From Tyto alba (lineage: Eukaryota; Chordata; Aves; Strigiformes; Tytonidae): 64,000 nt of DNA. The position numbers and the translations under genes were made by a program. Below are positions 25,201 through 34,504 of the stretch, piece by piece. How positions within the stretch are numbered: the stretch's first letter is position 1; each line of letters opens with the position of its first letter. Location: positions 20,325,323 to 20,389,322 of the forward strand of contig NW_024881272.1 of the NCBI RefSeq assembly GCF_018691265.1, in the 5' to 3' direction. The notes beneath the pieces were generated by a model. That model searched no databases. It was not told where the DNA came from and saw nothing but the letters and a program-made list of their open reading frames with translations.

Positions 25201-28200
25201 TGTTTATATGTGTTTCCATTGTATCTTCTATTTTATTTACACATTTTAGATCAAATGTTTTAATTAACTTAAAAAGAATGATAATGTAAGTATACTAATG
25301 CAGACTGCACATTACAAAAACAGTATTTATGATTCCTTTTTCATTGTGTCCTGTGATGGGATGAATCATTTTTTACCACCATAAAAAAAGAATGTGGTAA
25401 AGGTTTCAAAGAGTGGAAAAGCTGAACAAAGATTTGGGGGCATTTGAACATGTCGCTCCTCCCTCTCCAGTTCTTGGAGATTTGTCTGTGATACTTTTGA
25501 AACTGTAAAGATATGAAACAAACTTTATGGCAGATGCTATCATTCTTAGTTAAGCTGAGTCATTTTCAGCCCACTATCTTAAATGGTTTTTGGATTAGGC
25601 CCTAAAGAAAAAGATGTCATCTCGGAGATGTGAGATGGTTCTTCACAATATCAAAGGAAAAGTATTGCAAACAGAATTGACTTAATACAGAATCTTTCTT
25701 TACTCATTACAATTGATTTAACTAAACTGTCAGAAAATGTCAAGTCTTCTATTTGTGCCCCACAGAACTTTTTTTTTGTAGTATGTTATTCCTTTTTTTA
25801 AAATTTTTCCTTGCTGCAACACCCAGCATTTTGTTAAAATCTTAGATACTTTCACAAATATCTTTGATCTCTGCAAACACCAGCTACCTCCTCATTGGTT
25901 TCAAATAGTAAACAAACAGAAAACTCCCTTCTGTGTTCTGAAATAGACTTGAAGTGCATGTTAAAGGGACAGTTTTACTGTAATCCTCAACAATTATAAC
26001 AGATGAAGTATTCCATCAATTTGATCTGGTATCCTGATAAACAAAGTTTACAGATGACAACTCTTCTCTCATGTTAAGAGGAATGCAGTGCCACAAGAGG
26101 ACTCTGAGCACTACTGTTATTCATTCAGCAGCAGTCTTCTCTGCAAAGGTAGGAACCTTTATCACTGCTCCTTCTACACTAGTCAACTATCTATTCTTTC
26201 TTCCCTCTGCCCTACACCTCTTTTGACACAGTATACAGAGTGTCCTTGTTGCTGAAGCCTAAATAATGAAATGCTTTTTGAAACTTGTACTAAAATAGTG
26301 CTGATGGCACAGTATCAACTTTGAAGTGGGTGAGCATGGCTTGAAAAATCAAGAGACTTCAGTCAGTGGTGTGCATACATAATAGTGTTTTCTGTGCAGA
26401 AACAGCTGACAGCAGGATAGTTCAGGAGGATAATGGAGGTGCAAAAATAGGAGAAAGAATCAGTCCAGACAGAATCTCTCTCTATTTCTCAATCTTATGA
26501 AAAAATATTTAGATTTTCTGAGGATTTGAAAACAAAAATATTATCTTGTTTGTTATGGACAGATGAGATCTTCCTGCTGGTTATCAAAAGTTGGAGCAAA
26601 AGAATATGAAGTTAATGGATACATGCAGTATGAATCATTAAGTTTTTCAGTTCTGTATTGATGACTGGGAAAGGAGTGAAACTACACTGTGAAATAGTAG
26701 TGCTTTAATTCAAATAGAAATTTGGCTTTTTCTTGAAATTACAAATTCTGCCAAGAAATTGTGAAACTTGCTTTTTATATTCCCAGAAAAAGTGATAATT
26801 TTGGTAAAATGGATGGGTTCCTTATAAAGCACCTCATCCACTGACATTTTAATGTCTTTAATTTCTGTAATAAGTTGGTGTTAAAAAATAGTACATAACA
26901 AAAAAATACTGGCGATTCTGTCTCCTGTTGGGTTGTTCTGTCCTGGTGTAAGTTTTGTTTTTTCACTTTTTCTACTTTTTCAGTTTGTTGAATATAAGAT
27001 CTGATTAACTAAACTCAAGAGTTTTGCCACTGATTTCAGTGAGGTAGGATTCAGTTCTTATTTCTGTTCCTTATGGGTTCATGGGCCTCCGTCCTCTGCC
27101 TAATTTCCCTTATTTTGGTGGCAGGCCCACTGTGATCTAGAATTGTCAAAACTTTTTTCATCCTGCTACATTTTGTAGGTGATTGCTTGTATCCTGTTGG
27201 TGCTAAAGATGAAAGTTTTACTGACGTTGTCATTTGTATCCTGCCATTGCTACCGTTCAGTATTTCATCCACAGGAAACTGTCTTGAACTGAAATGTTCA
27301 GTGTGTCATCTGCTTCTTAATTAAAATCAGTGTTCAAAGCCATCAGGTAACATAAAACATCAAGTAAAGATATTTTAGTATGTTGATATATTAAGAATGT
27401 TAGTTCAGCATTGAAAGAAAGAATGGCAAGTTTTCTCACCTTTATGGAACAGCTTTCAGAGGGGTTACGTCACCCATAAGAAAAGAAACATAGCTATGCT
27501 AAAGAAATACTCATTAGTTGCACATCAGTCTGGCATTTAACTAGCTTGGGACACCACTGTAGGCAGTGTAGAAAGGCTTTCTTCCCAGCACTGTGTTTAG
27601 TACCATTCTCAAGTTTTTATAACTGTTAATCTTGTGCTTTGTGACAGTTGAAACTTGTAACCTGGAGAGAAACAAGCTCTGAGTCTGGATTTTGAGTAGA
27701 AGCTCTTAGGATGAGGTATTGTGTCACTAGAAACTTGCCCCTGGCAACTCTCTTTTTTTTTTTTTTCCCCAAATTTTTCTAACAAAAAATTATTATTTTT
27801 TCTTTCTGATGTACAAGTGAGTAAATCTTTGTGAGACCCTAAAATAGAGACTCTATACAAATGTACAGTAGTATAAAAGAGGAGAATTGGGGTGAACAGT
27901 GCAGTGTACATGGATTGACACTCTGATGGAGCTCAAAGATCTCATGAAACCACCGTGTTTGCTTGAAACTGCAAGTCTTTGCTCAACCTTAATGCTTTTG
28001 AATCAGAGGTAAACTGGAATGTGAAATATTTGTCAGTCAGCTATATAACAAAATGTGACCATATTTTTCACTTCCTTTTTATATTATTCATCGCTCTTTA
28101 CAAATTCCCCCAGAAAAAAATGAATTAAATGTGAATGGTTTTGTTTATTATCTTCTGATTGTGTCTTAATGCTAAATGCCACCACTTCCATGTTGCTAAT

Positions 28201-28810
28201 GCTTCTTTCAGGGTGTTTAGAGATGCATTCTCTTTCCAGGTTCTCTTGGAGGCAAGATTCACTCTTAACAAGGATGAGCTCAGACCTTGTGTGAGGGAAA
28301 GAGTGTATTGAATTGAAACCCAGATAACTGTAGATTACGCAAGTGCAATAGTATATTTTCTTTGCATATCTAGGAAGAAAAAAAAAAGGAAACATATCTA
28401 TCAAAAGCTCTGACTGCAATACCTGTACAGATGTCATTTTTCTTTTCCTGGTAAAGAAACCATTGGAAGATTGCCATTTTAATTAGGTTTAGTATAGAAA
28501 AAAAAAGAAAAAAGAAAAAAGAAAAAATAACTGCAATCTGCCATTGAGACAGAGACTTGCCAGTAACATTAAAGAATGCTATAATAGCTTATACAAATTA
28601 TTCAATGACAGAAATACATACAGAGATGTAAGATACTTTGAATAAATAAAAATAAAGGCTATTAGTCTGGATATAGAGTCTAAAAGCATCACAGGCAGTC
28701 AAAAGTTTTGATTTTATATAGCTAGAAAAAAAATACTAAAGTCATAATCAATATGAGTAATCCCATGTAGAAGTGCAGCTGGTGGAACTGCAAAAATCAT
28801 ATCTGCTTTA
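22247..28810. other. AT-rich unique sequence, no gene seen
   Basis: The region starts with a 13-base A run (22247-22259). It includes a pyrimidine-rich stretch at about 24159-24200, a T/C run at about 27750-27768 and a GAAAAAA tract (28498-28528). The longest open frame is 28084-28437 on the minus strand (117 codons), with no recognisable motif. No exon, RNA gene or transposon identified. Confidence 0.55.
28498..28528 (+). repeat. (GAAAAAA)n microsatellite
   Basis: An A run is followed by three G-plus-six-A units, period 7. Confidence 0.93.
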
Positions 28811-29292
28811 CAAACTGTGGTGGGTTGATCTTGGCTGGTTGCCAGACACCCACCCAGCTGCGTATTCACTCCCCCTCCTCAATAGGATGGGGGAGAAAAG
28901 AAGATGGAAAAGCTCACGGGTCATGCTAGTGTGACCAGGGCTGTGGAGAAATACCTGCTCCATGGTGATCTCTCCGTGGGCTGCAGAGGAGCCTCTGCTG
29001 TAGCGCCTGGAGCTCTTCCCCCCCTCCAACCTGGGTGTTTCCAGGGCTGTTTCTCACACTTTTTTTCCTCACTCTCCTATGCAGTGGTTTGCCCTTTCTT
29101 TAATGTATTTTCACAGAGGTGCCACCAGCTTTTCTGGTGGGCTCAGCTGTGTGCTGTGGTGGGTGGTGGGTGTGTTGCAGAGCTGGCTGGGATCGGCCAT
29201 GCCTAGCATGAGGCAGCCCTGACCTTTTCTCAGAGACTCCTGAAGCCCCCACTGCGGACACCGACCGGGACACAGATACCTGATACACAAAC
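28811..29292 (-). mobile_element. LTR-3: solo ERV-type LTR on the minus strand with CAAAC target duplication
   Basis: The element body is 28816-29287 (472 bp), starts with TGTGGTGGGTTGATC and ends with ...GATACA. CAAAC is found immediately on both sides (28811-28815 and 29288-29292), a 5-bp target site duplication as made by retroviral integrases. The left end matches the reverse complement of the LTR-1 and LTR-2 3' ends, including the CTCAAACCATGACA terminus and the following 'ggctggttgcca', 'cacccacccagc' and 'actccccct' blocks. It is therefore a related LTR in the opposite direction. A region at about 29090-29120 corresponds on the minus strand to the TATTTAA area of LTR-2. It is less than half the length of LTR-2, so either it is a distinct subfamily or it carries internal deletions. 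No internal retroviral sequence adjoins it. Family name not assigned. Confidence 0.8.
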
Positions 29293-30936
29293 ACTGACAA
29301 AAAAAATAGTTTAATGAAAGTTTGAGAAATCTCAAAGGTAATTCTAAAACTTATTTAACTATGTCTTAAAACTTCCAACTTTACTTTCATGGGTAGTTTG
29401 CTTTCTTTTTACAAGTGACTTAAGAGTATCTCTTAAATTTCCCAGATGTCTGAAGGAGTTCAAGATAGCCTATTACTCTCATGCTACATGGGGTCTGGCC
29501 TCCCTCAGTACTGTGTAGGTTATGCTTTAAAAGGTGCAGTATATTGGTATTCAAACACTTAGATCTCAAAAGCTATTTTGAAGGTATTGATTTTTTTCAT
29601 TTCTATATATTGATTTCTAGAAATTGAGACTGCTTTAAATAGAAGGGAGTTTTCAACTCAGTTATGAATCCTAACATGCAGTCTCTGAATCTTAAAAATA
29701 CCACTGGTCGTGTTATTTTTAGGGGCTAAATCCAGAGAGACTCAGACACCTTAGATTTGCTTAAATTCATTGTGTCAGTGCCATTTCCACCCTAAAGCAG
29801 CAGCTCACCATGGTGCCGTAGTTTCTGCTTGTGGCTGTGTCTCCCTGAGTCCTATAGTGCTATCTGGCTTAACCCTTGCTCCCAGGTGTTACTGAGAGAG
29901 GATGCATTCCCTTGCCAGTTCTGTCTCTGGGGCTTGATTAATTAAAAGCTCCCAGAACACAAAATTTCTGCAGGATTGGTTTCCTTCCTTCCTCTCTCAA
30001 ATCCTTTGAAAGATGTAGTAGCCTCATCTATGACATGCAGGACTCCAGGAGACCCATGTTCAAAACCTTGCTTTGCCTGAGTTGGACAAGGACTTTTATT
30101 AGTAACATCTTACCTGAAAGTCCTTTATATTTAGCTGTTGAGGATGCTTATTGTGAAGCTGCAGTCCTGAATTCAAGTACCTCCCTCAAGTGTGGTGTGA
30201 AAGGGATTTTATTGTCGATCTCCCAGGAAATGGTCTATCCATTTCATTTCAGTGTGTAAAAAGAGGGACAGTAGGTTTTTTTCCCCCTTTTTGTTCCATT
30301 TACTCCTCCGTATTTGTGAGAAGAAAAAACCCCACATCCTAGCTGCAATCTGTATATCACTCACATATTCATTACTACAAATGATGAATTGAATCACTAC
30401 TTGCTATTCTGGAGTTAATGGTTTAATTATTTGAGAAGGATCATACACACTCTTCCATATTTGCTATCTTCTCATTTAAGTGTCTTTGTGAGGTTTGTCA
30501 TGCTCATGCTAGGTTTTCTTTTATGTTTTCTGGATGCTGAGTCCATTTTTAATGGTTAGTTGTCAAATTACCGACAATATTTAGGGTTATGATGCCTAAA
30601 TCATTTTTGTGTATTGAATCCTTCCTGCATGGTTTTTAAGAAAAATAGCATACAATTATTAGACAGACTGAAAGAACGATCACATAGAAACCCATCAGTT
30701 AGACACTGAATATGAAATGAGTACATCCTGAATCTATTTTTCTGGGCCAAGGGTTGTGAAAGTAATTGGAAAACTCTCTGTATAATTTGACTCAGAATCT
30801 AGTAGATCAATAAAAACTGAAAAATGCAGAGTAGCTCTAAATTTTCCCATATGGACAGAATTTCAGTTGATGTGCATTAAGATTCTTAAGTTTATGTATC
30901 TTGTTCATGCTAGATTCTAACATACTTTGCTATTAG
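29293..30936. other. Unique sequence between LTR-3 and the large CR1
   Basis: No gene recognised. A near-palindrome with a TTAATTAA core lies at 29927-29955. Otherwise the sequence is ordinary AT-rich DNA. Open frames are under 80 codons without motifs. Confidence 0.6.
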
Positions 30937-31323
30937 GCTAGCCAAGCTGGTGAAAAGGGCTTTAAACTAAAGTTGACGGGCAAGCGGAACCTCTACCCAT
31001 CCCACTCCTTACCAGCTTGTTGCCAGCAACAGCACTAGATGTCAAGAGCCTGGAGAGTGTCACAGGTCAGCAGGAGAGCACCCAAAAATCAGCAAAAAGG
31101 AATTCCAGCCAGTAAGCCAGCTTCATTGGGGACTCAACTTAAATGCCTCTATGCAAATGTGTGTAGCATGGTGTCCTGGGTTTGAGTTAATGGTGGGGTT
31201 TTTTGGTAGCAGGGGAGAGGGCTATAGGGGTGAATCCCTGTGAGAAGCTTCTCGAAGCTCCCCCAGCTCCAAGTCAGCTCCACTTCTGTTTGGAAACTGA
31301 GCCAGTCAGCTGCTGTGATAATG

Positions 31324-31330
31324 TATTTAA
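31324..31330 (+). promoter_or_regulatory. TATA-like box of LTR-2
   Basis: TATTTAA lies in the context 'gataatgtatttaagg', about 150 bp from the LTR start, where an LTR core promoter is expected. Activity today is unknown. Confidence 0.45.
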
Positions 31331-31988
31331 GGAGGGACGTGGTGAGGAGGAGTCAGACTTGTGAGGAGGAGTTGTGGCAGCTGCGTGAACACCGAGGTCA
31401 GTGGAGGAACGGAGGAAGAAAGGAGGGGGGAGGTGTGCCAGAGCAGAGACCCCCCTGTATCCTGTGGTGAGACGGCAAGGCGGTCCCCACCCCCCCACCC
31501 CCCCCATGAAGATCTACGGTGGAGCAGACATTGATTTATGGCCTGTGGTTTCCACGTGGATGGTCAAGGTGCTGTGCCCGAAGAAGGCCGGGGTCTTGTG
31601 TGAAAAGGTGGCCCCCGCTGTTGTAGTTCAGCGCTGGGAGGATTGCAGCATGCGGGGGGGTCCCATGCCAGAGCAGCTCGGGAAGGGCTGCAGCCAGTGG
31701 GAGGGACTCATGTCGGAGAAAGTTTGTGGAGGACTGTCTCCTGTGAGAGGGGGACCACGATGGAGCAGGGGGAAAAAGTTCCAGAAGCTCCCCCCACTGA
31801 AGATGGAAGATGCAACAGCACTGACTGTACCTCCCATTTCCTGCCCCTGCGCCACTGAGGGTAGGAGGTAGAGATATCGGGAGCAGAACTGAGCCTGGGA
31901 AAAAGGGAGGGGTGGGGGGAAGGTGTTCTCAAGATGTGGCAATGCTTCTCACTGACCTACTCTGTTACATGTTGTTGTTAGTGCCTGT

Positions 31989-31994
31989 AATAAA
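31989..31994 (+). promoter_or_regulatory. LTR-2 polyadenylation signal AATAAA
   Basis: The same context as in LTR-1 ('ctgtaataaatg'), about 190 bp from the LTR end. It fixes the LTR orientation as plus. Confidence 0.6.
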
Positions 31995-32211
31995 TGAATG
32001 GGGTTTCTTTTTCCTTCCCCTAACGAGTCTGCCTTTTGCCCACTACCATAAAGGGTGATCTGCCCTTCTCAGTCCTATCTCAAATCCCAAGCCTGTCTCA
32101 TTTGTCCCTTCTCATCACTGGAAGAGAAGGGAGTGATTTGCTGCGTGGTGCTTGGCTGCTGACAAGGCTCAAACCATGACACATGGGGAATAAAGAGAAG
32201 TTAGAGATAAG

Positions 32212-32960
32212 CGTATGCCTGCAAGGCTACGAACATATTGCCATCATGGATATGTGGTGGGATGGATCCTGACTGGAGTGTTGGAATGGAAGGATACAGG
32301 CTTTTTAGGAAGGACAGGCAGGGGAGACAAGGAGAGGGAGTTTCCCTCTGTGTCAGTGACCAGCTGGAGTGCATGGAGCTCTGCCTGGGGAGACAAGGAG
32401 CCAACTGATATCTTATGAGTCAGGATTAAAGGGAAGGCAGTCACAGGAGATGTTATAGTGGAGGTCTGCTACAGGCCACCCCATCAGGAAGACCGAGCGG
32501 ATGAGGCCTTCCATAGACTGACAGGAGCAGACTCACATTCACAAACCCCGGCCCTCATGGAGGACTTCAACCACCCCAATATCTGTTGGAGGGACAACAC
32601 TGCAAGGCACAAGCAATCCAGGAGGTTCCTGGAATGCATTCATGATAATTTCCTTCTCCAAGTGTTAGAGGAGCCAACAAGCTGAGGTATTATACTGGAT
32701 CTTATTCTCACCAACAAGGAGGGGCTGGTGGGGAGTGTGAAGATCAAGGGCAGCCTTGGCTTCAGTGACCATGAAAGGGTGGATTTCAAGATCCTTAAGG
32801 CAGTGAGAAGGGAGTGCAGCAAGCTCACTACCCTGGACTTCAGGAGAGCAGCCTTTGGCTTCTTCAGGGATCTGTCAGGGTAGCATGACATAAAGCCCTG
32901 GAGGGAAGAGGAACCCAAGAAAGCTGGTGAATATTCAAGGATCACCTTGAAGAACCATCC
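32212..32960 (+). pseudogene. Degenerate CR1 ORF2 endonuclease region
   Basis: CR1 ORF2 starts with an apurinic/apyrimidinic-type endonuclease that nicks target DNA. Here the best open piece is 32458-32685, whose translation contains VCYRPPHQED, then LMEDFNHPNICWRDNTA, then RRFLECIHDNFLLQVLEEP, in the order found in CR1 endonucleases. The G before DFN of the usual GDFN catalytic motif is E here. A TGA follows directly at 32683-32685, while recognisable coding sequence continues ('ggatcttattctcaccaacaa', then 'cttcagtgaccatgaa', which would cover the SDH-type motif). It is therefore a pseudogene with stops and frame changes. The remnant is downstream of LTR-2 and not expressed as a protein. 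Confidence 0.8.
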
Positions 32961-32995
32961 ACTGTAGGAAATCAGCTTTGACACCATCTAAGGAA

Positions 32996-34118
32996 CCTGG
33001 GGGTTCAGAAGTCCATGGGACCGATGAGATGCATCCACGGGTCCTGATGGAACTGGTGGATGAAGTGGCTAAGTCACTATCCATCATATTTGAAAAGTTA
33101 TGGCAGTCCAGTGAAGTTCCCACTGACTGAAAAAGGGGAAACATAATCCCCATTTTTCAAATGGAAAAAAAGAAGATCCGGAAAACTGCAGGCCAGTCAG
33201 TCTCACCTCTGTGCCTAGCAAGATCGTGGAGTGGATCCTCCTGTAAACTCTGCTAGGGCACATGGAAAATAAGTAGGTGATTGGTGACAGCCAACATGGC
33301 TTCACGAAGGGCAAATTGTGCCTTGACAAATTTAGTGGCCTTCTATAACAGAGTTACAGCACTGGTGGGTAAGGGAAGAGTAATTGACATCATCCAGCTG
33401 GACTTGTACAAAACATCTGATAGTGTGCCGCATGACATCCTTGTTTCTAAACTGGAGAGACATGGACTTATGGTTGGAAGAACCACTCAGTGTATAAGGA
33501 ATTGTCTGGATTGTTGCACTTAAGGAGTTGTGATCAACAGCTCAATGACCAGGTGGAGGGTGGTGACAAGTGGTATCCCTCAGGGGTCGTTATTAAGACC
33601 AGTGCTGTTTAACATCTTTGTTGGTGACATGGACAGTGGGATTGAGTGCACCTTCTGCAAGTTTGCCAGTGACACCAAGCTGTGTGATGTGGTTGACATA
33701 CTGGAGGGAAGGGATACCATCCAGAGGGACCTGGATAGGCTTGAGAGGTGGGCCCATGCAAATGTTATGAAGATAAACAAGGCTGAGTGCAAGGTTCTGC
33801 ACATACATGGGTTGGGGCAATCCCAAGCACAAATACAGGGTGGACGATGAGTGGATTTATAGCAGCCCTGAAGAGAAGGACTTAAGGGTATTAGTGGATG
33901 GAAAACTGACTATGAGCCAGCAATGTCTGCTCACAGACCAGAAAGTAAACTGTATCCTGGGCTGCATGAAGAGAAGTGTGGCCAGCAGGTCAAGGGAGAT
34001 GATTCTCCCCCTCTTCTCTGCTCTCATGAGACCCCCCCTGCAGTGCTGTGTCCAGCTCTGGGGCCTCCAACATCAGAAGGACATGGACCTGCTTGAGTGG
34101 GTCCAGAGGAGGCCATGA
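32996..34118 (+). pseudogene. Degenerate CR1 ORF2 reverse transcriptase
   Basis: Pieces in order: 33281-33523 contains [19 protein letters not shown], matching the first catalytic block of LINE reverse transcriptases, where an aspartate-containing F-D pattern is expected. 33530-33850, in the same frame after a stop at 33521-33523, contains SGIPQGSLLRPVLFNIF (the PQG motif block). It is followed by KFASDTKL, where the second catalytic block should carry a double aspartate; the first of the pair is S here, so catalysis is lost. The frame then shifts, and 33807-34118 carries the C-terminal part with [15 protein letters not shown]. Several frameshifts, a stop and the missing aspartate make this clearly dead. 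It shares ancestry with the fragment at 4282-4536. Confidence 0.85.
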
Positions 34119-34237
34119 AGATGACTGGGGGGATAGAGCACCTCTCCTGTGAGGAAAGGCTGAGAGAGTTGGGGTTGTTCAGCCTGGAGAAGAGAAGGCT
34201 CCGGGGAGACCTTCTAGTGACCTTCCAGTACTAAAAG

Positions 34238-34504
34238 GTGGTCTACAGGAAAGATGGAGAGGGACTATTTATCTGGGAGTGTAGTGATAGAACAAGGGCT
34301 AATGGTTTTAAACTGAAAGAGGATAGATTTAGATTATATATAAGGAAAAAATTCTTTCCTGTGAGGGTGGTGAGACCCTGGCACAGGTTGCCCAGAGAAG
34401 CTGTGTCTGCCCCCTCCCTGGAAGAGTTCAAGGCCAGGTTGGACGGGGCTTTGAGCAACCTGTTCTGGTGGAAGGTGTCCCTGCTCATGGCAGAGGGTTT
34501 GTAA
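34238..34504 (+). pseudogene. CR1 ORF2 C-terminal tail remnant
   Basis: An 88-codon open stretch with FRLYIRKKFFPVRVVRPWHRLPREAV followed by PSLEEFKARLDGALSN, in the CR1 segment immediately before the 3' untranslated end. The DNA matches the 60.8-61.0 kb CR1 ('ggaagcattcaaggtcaggttgg'-type block). It is a remnant with no independent function. Confidence 0.7.

Larger units (their letters stand above)
31167..32186 (+). mobile_element. LTR-2: complete solo ERV-type LTR nested in CR1, with CATGG target duplication
   Basis: The LTR proper is 31172-32181 (1,010 bp), starting TGTCCTGGGTTTGAG and ending CTCAAACCATGACA. These ends form imperfect terminal inverted repeats with the TG...CA termini of retroviral LTRs. 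CATGG occurs directly on both sides (31167-31171 and 32182-32186). Removing the LTR and one CATGG restores continuous CR1 sequence ('gtgtagcatggggaataaagag'), which proves the insertion point. A TATTTAA box (31324-31330) and AATAAA (31989-31994) place U3, R and U5 in plus orientation. As both flanks are CR1, the internal retroviral genes are gone, most likely by LTR-LTR recombination. The 156-codon frame at 31401-31871 lies wholly inside the LTR and has no known domain. Confidence 0.92.

Noticed and set aside
31401..31871. 156-codon open frame (plus), the longest in the window
   Set aside because: It lies wholly inside LTR-2, in GC-rich sequence where stops are rare. The matching part of LTR-1 is only partly in frame, and no known domain is seen.
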